Assembly: GCA_013399855.1 (NCBI GenBank)
Contig: VXAY01006160.1
Location: 126,208-190,207, forward strand
DNA length: 64,000 nt
From: Oxyruncus cristatus
Lineage: Eukaryota; Chordata; Aves; Passeriformes; Cotingidae
Direction: 5' to 3'
Notes under the pieces: generated by a model
What the model was told of the DNA's origin: nothing
Database searches by the model: none
The model's input: the letters and a program-made list of their open reading frames with translations, nothing else
In this document: piece after piece, positions 41,160-54,300 of the stretch
Layout of the letters: every line of letters begins with the position of its first letter
Position numbering within the stretch: the stretch's first letter is position 1
Position numbers and translations under genes: made by a program

Positions 41160-41345
41160 GAACCGGTCAAAGTGAGCCAGATAATTAATGGATTTATTAC
41201 TGAGGTCGGTTCCCATGATTGTCGGTGGGCAGCAGCCACTGCTGTGTCGTAATCCTCATTCGCTTGGTAAGGCACACACTGCCTTAAAAAGGTTTAATGA
41301 TCCAATAGTGATTTACTAATGGGAATCTTGTTTGTCAGTTTAGCA
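41160..41345. promoter_or_regulatory. Candidate regulatory block in the spacer
   Basis: This is a dense set of homeodomain cores (AATTAATGG, TTTAATGATCCAATAG, ATTTACTAATGGG) without repeat features. It lies between the NCOA7 promoter and HEY2. It is called from appearance only. Confidence 0.25.
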
Positions 41346-44300
41346 GACCTTGAAGGAGGACAGAGCAGCATATGAAGGTCGGTTTTCAGCAGTATCAAGA
41401 AATTGTTTTATTTGTTTTGTTTTGAGAATCCTGTTTGTAGCATTTTTATCCGCTAAATCCAATAATAAAATGAAGGGTCAAAGTCACTGTAGCTAGGCAG
41501 GTATCAGACTCTTGATAACATGAGGGGGGAAGGAAACAGACACTGGTGACAGCAGATTGCGGCTGAAGGTCTGCGATAATTATCAAAAAACATTCACTTC
41601 AGCTTTTATGATCAACAAAATGAAAAAAAGTGTGGCGAGGGGGACTGGGACAGCCTGATGAAACTGCAGGCTGGCAGCTGGTCCTTGTCACCAGCTGCTG
41701 CTGGGGTGGCTGCCTGGCAGGAACCTTTCACTGAGATTGCATCTCCTTGATGTTGGGAAAGGAGGGGAGAGACCTGGTGGGATGGCTGCCCGAAAAGAGG
41801 GCAGGGGAGGGAAAAGGAGAGGAAGCAGCTTTGGCTATCCAGAGGGAAGGAGATGCTCTTGCTGCCCAAGGAGGCAGCATCTCTGCCACCATATCCCCTC
41901 GCCACCCTGGTGTCTCTTCAGGAAAACAAACCCCAGAAAACCCAAACAAAAGAAATTCTCTTCTCCTCCACCAAAATACATTTAGAAAGCAACAAAGGGA
42001 GAGGAAGTGGGGAAAAAAAAAAAGTTACCTTTTTTATGTTTTTTATATTAAAGTCAAGAGTTGTGCTGGCTAGTGACATTAAAACTATGTGAACAATCAA
42101 CACACAACATACCTCATCTTTTTAATCAAGTTGCAAAAATGTACCTTGAATACATAACTTTTCTTTTAAACTACTCAAGCGAGAGAGTCCTTCTCCTAAA
42201 GAAAATTAAAGTTACTTGCCTCTCTGAGATGTATATAAAAAAATTCGGCATTCTGAGTTAAATCAAAACAAAGGGGGGAAAAGTATAGGCCTTTAAGTAA
42301 TTATAATTTTGTCTCCTTAGGTTTCTGTATTACATTGTAGTCATTTGTTAGATTTTTGCTTATCACACAGTAATATGTATGAGTAATCTTTACAAGTAAA
42401 ACACTTTTCATCGATCTTCTATTGAGACACTGTTTCCTGGAGCACTGTGTGCAGAGCTCTTGCAGTGTAACACACATGAAAACACCAGCAGCATTCGAAA
42501 TTTCCCAGCAACCACAATTTCAGTGTTGCATCAAGGTATGTTTTCATCCTGAAGACTTTCCTTTGTAGAGGAGAAAAATGCCAAATATGGTCTGAGCAGA
42601 AAGCAAAATTAAGTCAACACCTCAGAAGGACTTTCCTGTAGAATAAGTAATAGCACTCTTCAGATAAATGTTGTCTAAAACATTTATCTTTGCTTGAATT
42701 CAATATTGGCAGTTGTATCTGTAAAAAATGGGTCTGCCTCTCCAGACCATGAAAGTAATTCACCCATACTTCATTTTATTTCCCGTAATCACTTCCTTTT
42801 GCTTCTGATATTTTGATATCTAGGGTATGACACCAGTTGTGTCCCAGCTTTGCATTGCCACCATGAATGGAGAAAAATACCCCTTAAAAATAAATTATAT
42901 TGGTATCGTCTTATAATCACTGCCACTGCTGCAGTCAGACCATTAAGAGAACTTCTGAAATTAGTGTTGAATGAAGTGTTGATTGTTCTTAGTTTTAAAG
43001 GATTGATAGATGATGACAACACATTATCACCAAATGATTTTGATATTGTTCTGTTGTTTCTTCTGGTGAGGAGTCTGATTCTTTGAAAAAAATTAGATCA
43101 CATCTCCGGAGATTATGCAAGATAGGGAGAAATTCAGTTGCCTGGCCACACACATTTAGTGCCACTTAAGCAACTTGGGTTTCCCAGGCATCTGCACAGA
43201 GACAGAGGTGACACAAGACACAAAGGAGACCTGCACCTTCCAGAGGTTGGAGCCCAGCTTAGGACATAGCAAATATTTAGGCAACCAAATGCTGACTAAG
43301 TGATTGTATTTACACATTAATAGCACTTTCCAACTTCCAGTAGTAGCAATTACCAGGAAAAATAAAAAAAATCCTGTGTATTTTTAGATAATTATCTGTC
43401 AAAATATCGTTTCATTTATAAATCAGGAAAGGTTTAACTATACCAATTCCTTCATCTTTTCTCCAAGTTGGCCAAAACTACCAATGACTGTTCAATCACC
43501 CAGGTCCTCATTTGTGTGATCTCAGGCTATCTGTGCCTGTAGAAGCAGATGACTTATGAGCTTGGTGACTACAACGCTGGTAACAGTCCACACTTCAGTA
43601 GATTTTCTGATGTTGTATCTTCTGATTAAAAAATGCTTGTTACCTTTTCCTACTGTAAAGAAGAAATTCCTCATTTACAATAGCCCTAAGAATTTGCCGA
43701 TATCCAGGTCCCCGGCTTTTCTCACGACATCCTGATTAAAGTGTCATGTTCCAAAATAGCTGCAAACAAACATTTTGAAGGCTCACACTAAGGAGGCAGC
43801 AGCATGAACTGGCACCTCCTGGCAGTTGTTCAGGCAGATGTAGTCACAAACCATGAGATGATTATTCTGCTTTGAATATATGCATTCAACTCTCAGCCAC
43901 AGTAGCTGGTTTTTCTTCTGGGCAATACCTAATGCCGGATTTCCTCCACTTGCAATCAGAGCAAAGAGAGGACAGGCAGCACCGCCTCTCAATTGCCTGT
44001 CTTCTCTCTAGGGTAATAATCTTCTCTCAGCAGCCTAAGTGCTTTTTATTTGCATTGCTGAGGGCTAAGGTTTCAAGCCTGCTAATGCTGAGTGACAGAA
44101 TTGGTTTTTAGTTTTTTCCTCTTAAGAAAAACATTCTAGGAAATCGCATAACCTGCTTTGATCCTCTTGAAAACTGGAATTTAAGGTTGCAAACCCACCC
44201 ATTGAAAAGTTAGTCAAAGCCAACTGCTTACTGTTGAACAAGCAGCCTGATTTGCCTTCTTGCGGTACGTGCTATGATCATGTCCTAAATCATATAAATT

Positions 44301-46324
44301 AAAAACTTTATTCATCATCACTGAATGCATAGTAAAGATAGAAAAGGGCTGAAGTAAGGTTGCACGTGCACAGCCATGAGTCCTACCTTTTTGATCTTGG
44401 TTATGCCAAGTAAACAGCTTTCCCTTGCTCTGTTTTAAAAACTGCATAGACTTCTTCAGCTATGAGGAGTTAGCACAACCATCACCTGTTAGCACCAAAA
44501 CCATCAGAAGCTATTATCCTCTGATGTCTTTCCAGCAGCACATGTGAAACATACTTCTCCATTAATTTCTCACTTGGGAAATCTTCATCCAATCTCAGCG
44601 AGATTCCCAACAGGCTAGGAATAAACAGGCATGAAGGATGAGCTCCTGCATCATGTCCTGGCCTCTCTAGGTGATTGAATTAAAAGAAACCAAAACAGAA
44701 CAGAAGAGAATGCAACAAGCAGTAGAGGAGACCAAAAGGCAACAAAACAAGGAACAGAGGAGACATCAGCAACTCATCATCCATGGATCTGGTCTGTTTT
44801 GTGAGTGAAAATGGGATAAGCACAAACAGGCAGAAGCAAATGCATCTGTGGTGTATTGTTTCAAGATGTTAAAATAACTACACTTTCATCTAATCAGTGT
44901 CTTAGAAATATTTTTTCAAACGGATTTTTTTTTTTTATTATTTTGAATGAGGCAAAATATTTCATTTGGGGAAACAAATGATAATGTTTTTGGGCACATC
45001 AATTAGATTGAAGGTCTTAGAGGGAACCAAGTCAGTGGGTGCCAATTTTTAATGTTACATGAATGGGAGACCTCCTCCCAGGCTCTTAGAAGGCAGGTTA
45101 ATAGTTAACATCTTCAAGTCAAGTAGGGTTGCAACCTGCTCTTTTTCATGTAAACCCCACTTTTTATGTACCTGCCAGTTCATTAATGTCATCTTTTTTC
45201 TTGAAATTACATACACAGAAAGTGATGGTACCTGAACTGTATGCAGCTAAAAATGGCAGTACAGCATTCATTACTGTCCTTAATCAGAAAAGTGTCATAT
45301 TCCCCTCCATACAATACTTCAAAGAATATCAAGTTTGATTTACAGTGCAGGGATTGCAAGGCTTCTTTCGCCTCTTTTGTCCATTCTTCCCATGGGACAG
45401 AATACTGTTCACATAAATCACAACCCCCCCTCACCTAGGTGCTGGAGATCAGCTGATTCAGGCAGGGATCCATTCCAGGTTTAACATTTGGGAGAGAGGG
45501 ATCATACGGAGTGAGCCACCGAGCTGAGGCTGCTGAGGCTTTTGATGACAGGTGAAGTATCTGCCTGACTGTAGGGTGATCACCCTTCTGTGCTGCAGTC
45601 TTGTCAGCTGTAACTTGGGCATTCAGACATGTAAGACTTCATGCTCATACCTTTAAACACAGCTTTACACACCTTCCATAGAGGAGCTTTGCAGGTCTCA
45701 GATGAAACAGTGACAAACCCTTGCCTCAGTGAGAACTGGCATATTAGAAGATCAAAACTGGAGGTAAAAACTACCTCTCATTCTGTATATTTAATGATGT
45801 CAATTAAACTTTTTGCCTTCTAAACCCTTAGTGTGGATCAGAAGGAAAGCTGAACCTAAAAACCCCAATGATTTTTGGGGCTCTCCACGATGGACAGATA
45901 GGTTTGCATCATTGAGCACACTGTCAATGCAAAACCAGTTTACAAGCATGAAAAGCTGCTTCACTGCTGCTTTTTCCCACCCATCCCAGAGCACGCTGTA
46001 TGAGACAGGCTTCCTGGCTGAACAAGGGGAGCAGAAGAGTACAGAGCAGCCCACAGGCTTGTTACCAGTGGCAGAAAACAACTGTGAATCCATGAGTATT
46101 CTTCAAAAACAAAAATTGCAACAAACCATCCATAAAACGCAGTCAAAAAGGACTTCTTTTAATTAGTGATATGTAAAGACTTTTGCATAGAAAAAGGTTA
46201 ACAAGGTAATGCATAAAAGACCGAGTAGGTACAGTATTTTTAAAACAAATATTTTAAAGTATATTTTGCATAATGTTTAACATTCTCAATGCTTATTGCT
46301 TTCTCCACACAGCAGAGAAATCAA

Positions 46325-47678
46325 GTGCATAATAATACATGCTGTGCTTTATTTTTATTTTTTTTTTTTACATAAAATCTCTAGTTCTTGACTGGATGTA
46401 TTAAAATACTTATGTTATTTTAAGTCACTGTAATAAAAAATGAAAGCAAACCATTTTATGCAGCACTAGTTATCTGGGTATTGACAAAATAATTTACTCA
46501 CATCCCATTAATACATTCATTTTGGTTTGGAATCAAACCCACATTACAATGTTGGCATGTTAATAGCCAATTTAAAAATTGTCCCTACCGTAACTTCATT
46601 CATACCCAGAGTGATCATTCTCCCAGAAGCTCATAGTGAAAAGTAGAAGGATCTTGCACAGAATCAGCTAAAAATGAATGTCCAATACAGCTAAATAAGT
46701 TAAGTTGAATTCTTAAAACACTGAGTCTCTTGTATTGGCATGAATCAACTGTATCCAAGTGTGCACGCTTTAAATAGGTGGTTACTTCTGGGTGCATGAC
46801 AAATTCACTGTTTGTGCAGATAGAGCTAGCACCATGTTTAAGCCATAAAAATGGGTGCCTCAGGGCTCACAGGCAGCGCTGAAACGTTCATTAATCCCAG
46901 CACTGATAAGATAATTGCTTTTGCCAATGCTATGCTAGACGTCACAATTTGGCAAGTCTGTACAAAGAAAGTGAACTAACGAAGTGACAACTAGGCCTGT
47001 CAGACTGAACATTCTTCCTGGGCAATCTTTTGGCTAAAAAACCCTCTCCCCTTCAAGAGCACGCTCTGCCCTGGAAAGGTATCTGAGTTCTGAAGTTGAA
47101 TGCAGAATTTTGTCTGTCCCCCATATCATTCTATAAATGTGCAATGTTATTTGTTTTAGCAGAACACACACCCATATATATATATTTATTTATTATTTTT
47201 TTCAATGTCAGGCACTTATGAAACTCAAACTCTTTTTCTAGCCTGAGTAGACCTGATAGATGCAATCCCTCACTCTCTGCCAAACAAGGATGCATAGCTG
47301 GAGAATTATTAGTTCTAATGTCTACATATTCCTAAGTATGTCGCAGGAAACTTCTACGTGCCAATATGGTCACACTGTTATGAAAGCCATTGCTGCTCCC
47401 TCAAGCTGCCTCCAGCAAGACAAACTGAGAAGAAGAAGGTGTCACCCCATGACCTCTCTGGCACCCCAGTGAGGAAGGTAACTGTGCCACTCCTCGGTGG
47501 GCTTGCCGGCACCTCTCAGGCCCTTCGGGTGAAGGCGGCCACCCGGGCAGCCTGAGCGGGAAGGACACACCAAGTCCCGGATGCCCGTGCGTGAGTGTGG
47601 GGGTGTGTGGGGGTTGCGCACATGTGCGTGTGCTGAGGGAGAGGAGGGAGCTGGACTGGGAGGAGAGAGGGCGGGGAC
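46325..47678 (-). other. HEY2: HEY2 3' untranslated region (inferred)
   Basis: From the stop codon the minus strand runs about 1.3 kb without coding signs to two overlapping-type AATAAA signals (plus-strand TTTATT at 46348-46353 and 46354-46359), followed by ordinary AT-rich DNA. An earlier pair of signals lies at 47185-47194, which would give a UTR of about 500 nt. A GT/G-rich tract (plus 47585-47640) follows the stop almost directly. The 3' end is inferred from signals only. Confidence 0.55.
46348..46359 (-). terminator. HEY2: Distal HEY2 polyadenylation signals (two AATAAA)
   Basis: Two AATAAA hexamers are read on the minus strand at 46353-46348 and 46359-46354, spaced by zero bases, about 1.3 kb after the HEY2 stop. 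Cleavage would fall near 46325-46335. A proximal pair is at 47194-47185. Confidence 0.5.
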
Positions 47679-48358
47679 TTAAAATGCTCCAACTTCAGTC
47701 CCCCAGGGTCGGTACGGTTTAGTGCTGCCTCCGCTGCCGGCCTGCTGAGGGCTGGCAGTGGCCGATACGGCCAGCGGAGGGGTGATGGCTGTTGCCGCAG
47801 CGACGGCAGCGGCAGCCGCGCTGGGGGGAAGCATGGGGAAGGTGCCACTGAAGGAGAGGGGGAAGCTCTGGGCAGCAGCTGTAGCTGCGGCTGCTGCCGC
47901 ATGAACAGTAGCCGAGAGGGACAAGAGGGAGGTAGAGAGAGGAGGGACACAGGGAGCGATGCTGCCAGCGGAGGGAACTCTGAGGGCAGCATCGGTGTGG
48001 GCGAAGGTGGCCGTGAGCAGGGCGGAGCCGTGGGGGGGCACATCCGAGGAGAGTCTGCATGGAGCGGCATCGGAGGCGTGGAGTCCATTTGGCTGCAGCA
48101 AAGCGGCCGGGAGGTGGTGAAAGGCAGCTGCCCAGTGGTGAGGATGCAAGGGGTGGTGGTGGTGGGCCATGGAGGAGGTCATGGCAGCAGCTTCCCTCTG
48201 AGATGCGCAAGTGCTCAGGTGAGACACGAGTCTAACACGCAGGGGGTCAGATGTGTCGAGACCTTCCACTGAAGTTAAGTACCTTGCGACTTCTGTCAAG
48301 CACTCTCGGAAGCCGATGCTCATGAAATCCATGGCCAGGGAATGAGCATCAAAATAAC
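47679..48358 (-). CDS. HEY2: HEY2 coding exon 5 (Orange domain, C-terminal repressor region, YRPW)
   Basis: This last exon starts after a TTGCAG acceptor and encodes [15 protein letters not shown] through the Orange domain, then the His-rich segment, Ala-rich runs and the [11 protein letters not shown] end. TAA lies at 47681-47679. The GC-rich composition leaves long open frames in two other minus-strand frames and one plus-strand frame. These are shadows. Confidence 0.97.
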
Positions 48359-51300
48359 CTGCAAGGGGAGGGCAAAAGATGTGTTGAGTGTGGAGCTGGC
48401 TTCCCAGCCGACATTAGGTGAAACAGCCCAGCCGGTCCTGGGTCAGCTGCCCCATCTCCCGTTTGCCATTTATGGGTTAAGATATGGAATATGAGAAGTT
48501 TGTTATCTGATCTGTAAACGATCTCTGTGACCATGCCTGTAATGCAATAGAGTGCAGTTGTTTATGCAGACAATATAGACATGAAAAGAACTAAGTCCAT
48601 AAGACACTTAAAAAGATACATGATGCCTCTCCTGGAATTCCTCGGCAAGCTGCTGCAGTTCAGTGTTGATCCTGTATGTGTGAATGAGATGCTTATCCAC
48701 ACAAAGAAACAGGCTGGAGATCAGAGAGCTTGCATGTACTACCCTGCCTTTTCTTCCCTACATTGGCATTCATCCTAATGCTTCAAACTGTTTCTTGACA
48801 TTGTGAGATAGTTGTTGTAACTGCTGCCGGAGTCCCATCTACTTCAGAGAGTCATTAAGACAATATGACATACGGTGTTACTTAACTAGAAACTAAAAAC
48901 ATCTTGTGATGACTCTGCACACACACAATAAAAAGCTTTACTGAGAAAACGTTTTATGTAATGCCATTGCTAATTTGGAGATGGAAGACTGACAGTCATA
49001 TGGCCCATGAGGTATTTCAACAAACGGCAACTGGAGCCTCACAGGCCCAGGACAAAAAAGCATTTGAAAAAAACAAAAGTCTTATTAAATGCACATGAAA
49101 AGATACTCTCATTTTAAAAGGGTACAGCATAAAATCTTGTGTTTACGTTGCAGCTCTTCAACCAAAAAAACCTATTCCAGTTTTTGCAATTTTCCTATTT
49201 TAGTTTAAATGTAGTCTCCTTGGAGGAATAATATCTTATTCACTCCCAAGTTGGCATGGTGTTTTTCCACTCGCATTCAATGAAAATTTTTAGGTATGCA
49301 TGACAATGATGTGTGTCCATATATAAAGATCAAGTGCCCTTTTTATGGAAGTCAAGTGCCCTTATTATGGAGGAATGTGGCAGCAATAACTTGTATTCTG
49401 TCATGAAATAATCTCTGCCTTTCTGAAAAGTGCTAGCACCTTAGATGGCTTTTTTCACTTCTATAAATTTTCAAGCTAGAAAGGAGTGTTTCCATCGCTG
49501 CATGCCCACATTATAGAATTAACCTTGGCACATTTAGAGATGTTGCCCCAAATCCCCTACCCACTATACACCCCTTCTTGCCAAATCACAATAGCACTTT
49601 TGCTGCAGGCCATCTTATGCATCTGAACCCGAGAGAAACTCTAGCTAGGCCAGCAGATCAGTGAGCATGAGGGGCCAACCACTCCCATCCGAAAGCACTA
49701 ATTTCTCACAGCTTTTCTCCTGCTAGGTCCACTGCAACCAAATGATCTGGAAATGCCTCAGTTTGAGCGAAATCCTGAGAAACAAAGACCAGGCATGCCA
49801 GCAGTGGTGAGATAGGAGGGTACCTTCTCGGGTGCCAGTCAGTGAGGCTGGAGGCTCCAGGACCTCCAGCAGCTTCAGAGGAGCTGATGCAGAGCCAAAA
49901 CCGCTTCCCAGTTCTGGCCACAAGTCAGCCAGCCTGGGAGTCCTGGGAGCACTCAGCTCAAGCCAGGGCTTCCCAGCCTCCCTCTGTCCCTCCTTCTGGA
50001 CCGGAGGAGATGTGGGGGATGTGGTTGTCACCAGCTTCCTCTGAGTCTGAGCTGCTGGCTCAGTGACGAGCCATCCCAAAGCCCTGGTGATCCTGGCTCC
50101 CTTTCAGTCTCCTATGGTGGCCAAGACACAAAAACAGAGGGTAGATGAGAGCTGGGGCTCCCAGGCTCCATTATATTTTGATGGTTATCTTTTCCAGGTT
50201 TCCCCTTCTCTGGCTTCCCCCCTCTGAGATGGACTTAAAAATGTTGTTTCATTTCCTTCCAAAACCCAAGAACATCTTCCACCACCACCTACAAGCGTAC
50301 ATGCCAGTGTTTTGTAGCAAATGGGAAGTCTTGGGTTTACTTCAGCTGTCCTGGTAACTCACCTGTGGTGCACACAGGGCACAGCTCATTTGAGCTACAC
50401 AAACCCATGCTGCTGACGCAGGTGTCAGTCACTCAAGCTAGATTTGCAGTGAATCTGCAATAAAACCACACTGAGGTCTCAGCAAGCAACTCACTGTTGA
50501 CAAATCACTCCTCCCCGTGCATGCTTGCACTGTCAGCAAAAAGCCCTGGCCCTAGGCCAAAATAATAACTCAACATGAACAAGAGACCACTGCCCACACC
50601 TGTGTCAGGGCGGCAGAAACCTGGAGTCTGCACAGGTCCTCAGAGGCATCTGCCTGCCCACCCAGGCAGCTCAGAAAAACAGAGAAGGGTCAGAAGCCAC
50701 GTCGGGTTTCCTTCCGCTATTTTCTCCTCCGGCTCAGTATGCTGAGAGTGGCGGACACCATCCTGACTTGCTGAGCCCAATGCATTCCCCATCCTGCATG
50801 TCCTCCTTTCTGCACAAGGAGGAGGAGGAGAAATTCTCCCCGGCCCTCAATGCAGGGGAGAATAAGGGTGTCAGTACCTGTTTCTCCTTCCTGCAATAAT
50901 TGTTTTTGTCCATGGGAAAAATGAGGAAACTGACTTTTTTGCTGATACAAAAAACTTTTGCTCCCAAGATGAATTATGAAGTGGGAATAACTACCCTTGC
51001 AAATAAAACACACATCTACTTTAAAAACATCCTAAGAAGTTATATTTAAAACTGTTACTTAATCTGCAAAGTAAAATATTAAATAAGCAGGAAAGCAGGC
51101 TTAAACTTTGCCCAGTACTAATTCTCAAACCTCTTTTTCTTACAGTTTCTTAATTCATGTAGTGAGATTACTCTTAACTCTGGGACAGAAGGAGAAGATA
51201 AAGTTGTAGTATTTGTGGACCATAGTGTGAGAGGCAGCTGCAGAAATCAGCTGCATCACTTCTCCCCACATCCCAACCCTTCATCCTTCCCTGCACTGCC

Positions 51301-54300
51301 ACAGGTGTGCCAGAGTTTAGCCTGGGCAGAAGAGGCATAGCATTAGTGGCTGACCACGGAAGAGACCAGACCACAGAAGATGGGACTGCTAACAACAATC
51401 AGCTCATCTAGCAGCAGCCAGAGCCTGGGCCTCAGCCAGGACCTCTCTCTGTCTCACGGCTCCCACCCTTACTAGCTGGGCCAACTGACCCAGTTATAAA
51501 AAAATCCCCCACATACTTTTTTTTTTGGGTGGGGAAGCACGGGAAGGAAGCTTCCTGTTAAATTAGGCCTCTGACTAGGTTCACCTCCTGGCCCTCCTGC
51601 TGTTGTTGCAGACATTGGAGGGGTAGGAGCTGCTGCAGCTCTTCAGAGGAACAATGTGCCATGTGAAGTGGGGATCAGGCTGGGATAGCTGAGCCACACA
51701 TCGCATGGGGAGGATGAAGTGAAATAGCCACCACTTCCCTCAGCAGATGAGCGCTGTTTGCTCTGTGCACTGAGTGAGACAGAGCTTGTGGAACGCTACC
51801 ACGCAATTAGAGACGGCACCTTCACGCACACACACAGAGGATCCAAGTCCAGATTGCACAGGCATGATCAATTCTGGTGTTTCGTAACTTTCAAGTGTGT
51901 AGAATTACAAATTAAGTAGTGCTTTCCTCAAGGACTTTCTAGATATATACATAAATTTCTTTTTTTAATTTTGCACATTTTCCGAGGAATCAAGAGGCAT
52001 GTCTGTTACCTGATGGGCAATAATATTCCTTTCATCTCTTACTGAATGAATCACGCATAAAGTTTAAGCTTAAATGGACTCCTAGAAGAAACTCCTTAAC
52101 ATAGAGAAAAAACATGTATCAGCGTGGTGTTAATTTTCACAAGTAACAGACCATCAGCCTTCAACATGCTTTCCTATAGCCATCTGTTGTTAGGTATGCA
52201 CTGGTTCTAAACTGAGTTTCGTAATTGCTGCAAGGTAAGGAGAGAAGCAGTAATTCAATCACGCGCTAAAAACTTTAATCAAAAAAAGGAATAAAGAGAG
52301 AGCAGCAGCTTCTTTTCTAGCCTTTACCTATATGGCGCAGTGGGTGAATGAAGAATCAGCTGGTTTCCATTACCACAATTTGAACAACGATCACAGTTGA
52401 TGGCATGGGACGTGGGACCGTGCTTACAGGATGCCAGCAAGTTTTTCGCTCCAAATAAGTTCCAAAATCATGACTACACAGAACACCTCGTGGGTGGCTG
52501 AAATCATTTGGCCTCCAGCCTCGGGACTGTCAGCTTGCACAAGCGAGGTACGCTCGACTCCCGGCAGTCGGCTGATCCGGTGGGTCAGCCAGTGCAGCCA
52601 CTGTGTCACACCAGCACCCATTAACAGGGAGCTACCCAGGCCTCTGACACACAAACGTGGCATAGAAATTATGAGTGCAGAGAGCACTGCTAGCCTCCTG
52701 TCTGTCTGCTCTATCAGATACCTGGAGCCAGATAGAACAAGACTGGGTTTTGTTCTAGTGAATGAGACAGTCTAACTAGCACTGAAAAGTCTTTCCAGAA
52801 CAAAGAAAATGTTTAAAAATTAAGTTCCTCTCCATCCACTTCCTTCGGTATAGCTGCTGGATAATGAGGTTTAGCATCAGTTTTGTGCTATACAATTGTT
52901 GCCACAAACCTTCTGTTTATGTTTGGTGTTTGTGTATTTGTTTTGTCTCCCTGTGCAGATTTCAGTGCTCTTTGGAAACCCCAAACAAATCTCTGACTGG
53001 GCTGCCTGTGAATGAAGCCTTTACTCCCACAGTGTTATGAAAGCAAACACAAGCCCAGGGTCAAGTGCTTCTTTTGTCCCAGTAGTTCTTTCCCACGAGT
53101 TCAATCCTGCCATTAGCATTGATTTCCACTCCTTTAATCTGGAAACGCCTATCACAGCTCCTCAAAGCACTTTTTTTTTTGTTTTTACGGAAATTTCCCC
53201 AAATATTAGAAAAGAAATCATTGGCTCCTTACCTTTACCTCCTGTCGCCTGCAGCATCTTCAGATGATCCACTGTCATTTGCAGTATTTCCGCTTTTTCT
53301 AATTTGGCAGATCCCTTTGAGATAAGAGAAATGTATAAATAAAGGCTTACGGGTACTAGAAACTTTAATTTGATATACTTTCCACTGAGCTCAGCCTTAT
53401 GGTTTCAATTTCCCCCATCATTAGGACATTTTCAGCTTGATTCTTTTGTGAGCATCTGCTTCCCAGACTTTGTCTAATGCCATCTCCTATCTAGTGACAA
53501 ATTCTGCAGCAGTAGAATTTTGCTTTATTAGGGCTATAGCTCAGTGTAGCTCTGGCCTCAAAGGTAGTGTAGAATGGCATCTTTATGAAATGAGAGAAAT
53601 ATGTAACTTCCTGGACTTCTTTTTAATGACAAACACAAATGGAGAGCTGACAGGACAGGTCAGTATGGTCATTGATGAAGATCCTGCTGCAGCTCTACTT
53701 TCTGTGCTATTACCGGTAGATGTCCCTGCGGACACACACCCAGGACTATCCCTCTCTTAATCGCCTGTTGATTTTCAGCATGTTATTTGGCTGCTGAATA
53801 TTTAATTCTCATTCTCAACTGAAAAAACAGCTGCACAGTCCACAATATTTTAAGTTAGTGAGAGACCTAATTGTAAGGACTAAATACTGTGAAAAAGCAA
53901 GGGTGTAGCTCCTCTGTCAATAAAAATCTTTTCTGATACTGGGGGTGGCTCAGAGAGCTACAACAGGTACTGGTAAAGTATAAAATACAATTCAAAAGGT
54001 AGTATTAATACATAAGTAAAACTATTTTGCCTGGTAGCATTCCCTTCAATATCTGGAGCACTCCCAGACAACACAAATGTTATTCCCGGGGAAGAGATCA
54101 TCCCTTGGCATCAGCTAAAACAAGCCGCAGATATCGGTGGATCACATCGTGCAAGCAAATTTCCTTCACTTAGTTGTCATCTGGGCCACCTCACTGTCTC
54201 AGCCGGCTTCACCCGAGTTAGGCAAGGCTTACACCCTCCTCCACAGCGCCCATCTCTGCTATGGTCTCAAGAGCGGCACTGTGATTTGGGAAGGGAAGGA

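Larger units (their letters stand above)
35510..46320. other. Intergenic spacer between the LTR and the HEY2 3' end
   Basis: About 10.8 kb with no supported gene or tRNA. Frames of 60-130 codons appear on both strands but show no family resemblance. Some segments (37545-37920, 41150-41350, 42780-43090) are free of repeat signatures and rich in TAAT and palindromic motifs, as in conserved regulatory DNA. Confidence 0.6.

Noticed and set aside
47516..48210. Minus-strand frames of 190 and 163 residues (47516-48088, 47719-48210) and a plus-strand frame of 123 residues (47901-48272)
   Set aside because: They overlap HEY2 exon 5 in other frames, are Pro/Ser/Arg-rich from GC bias, and have no family resemblance.
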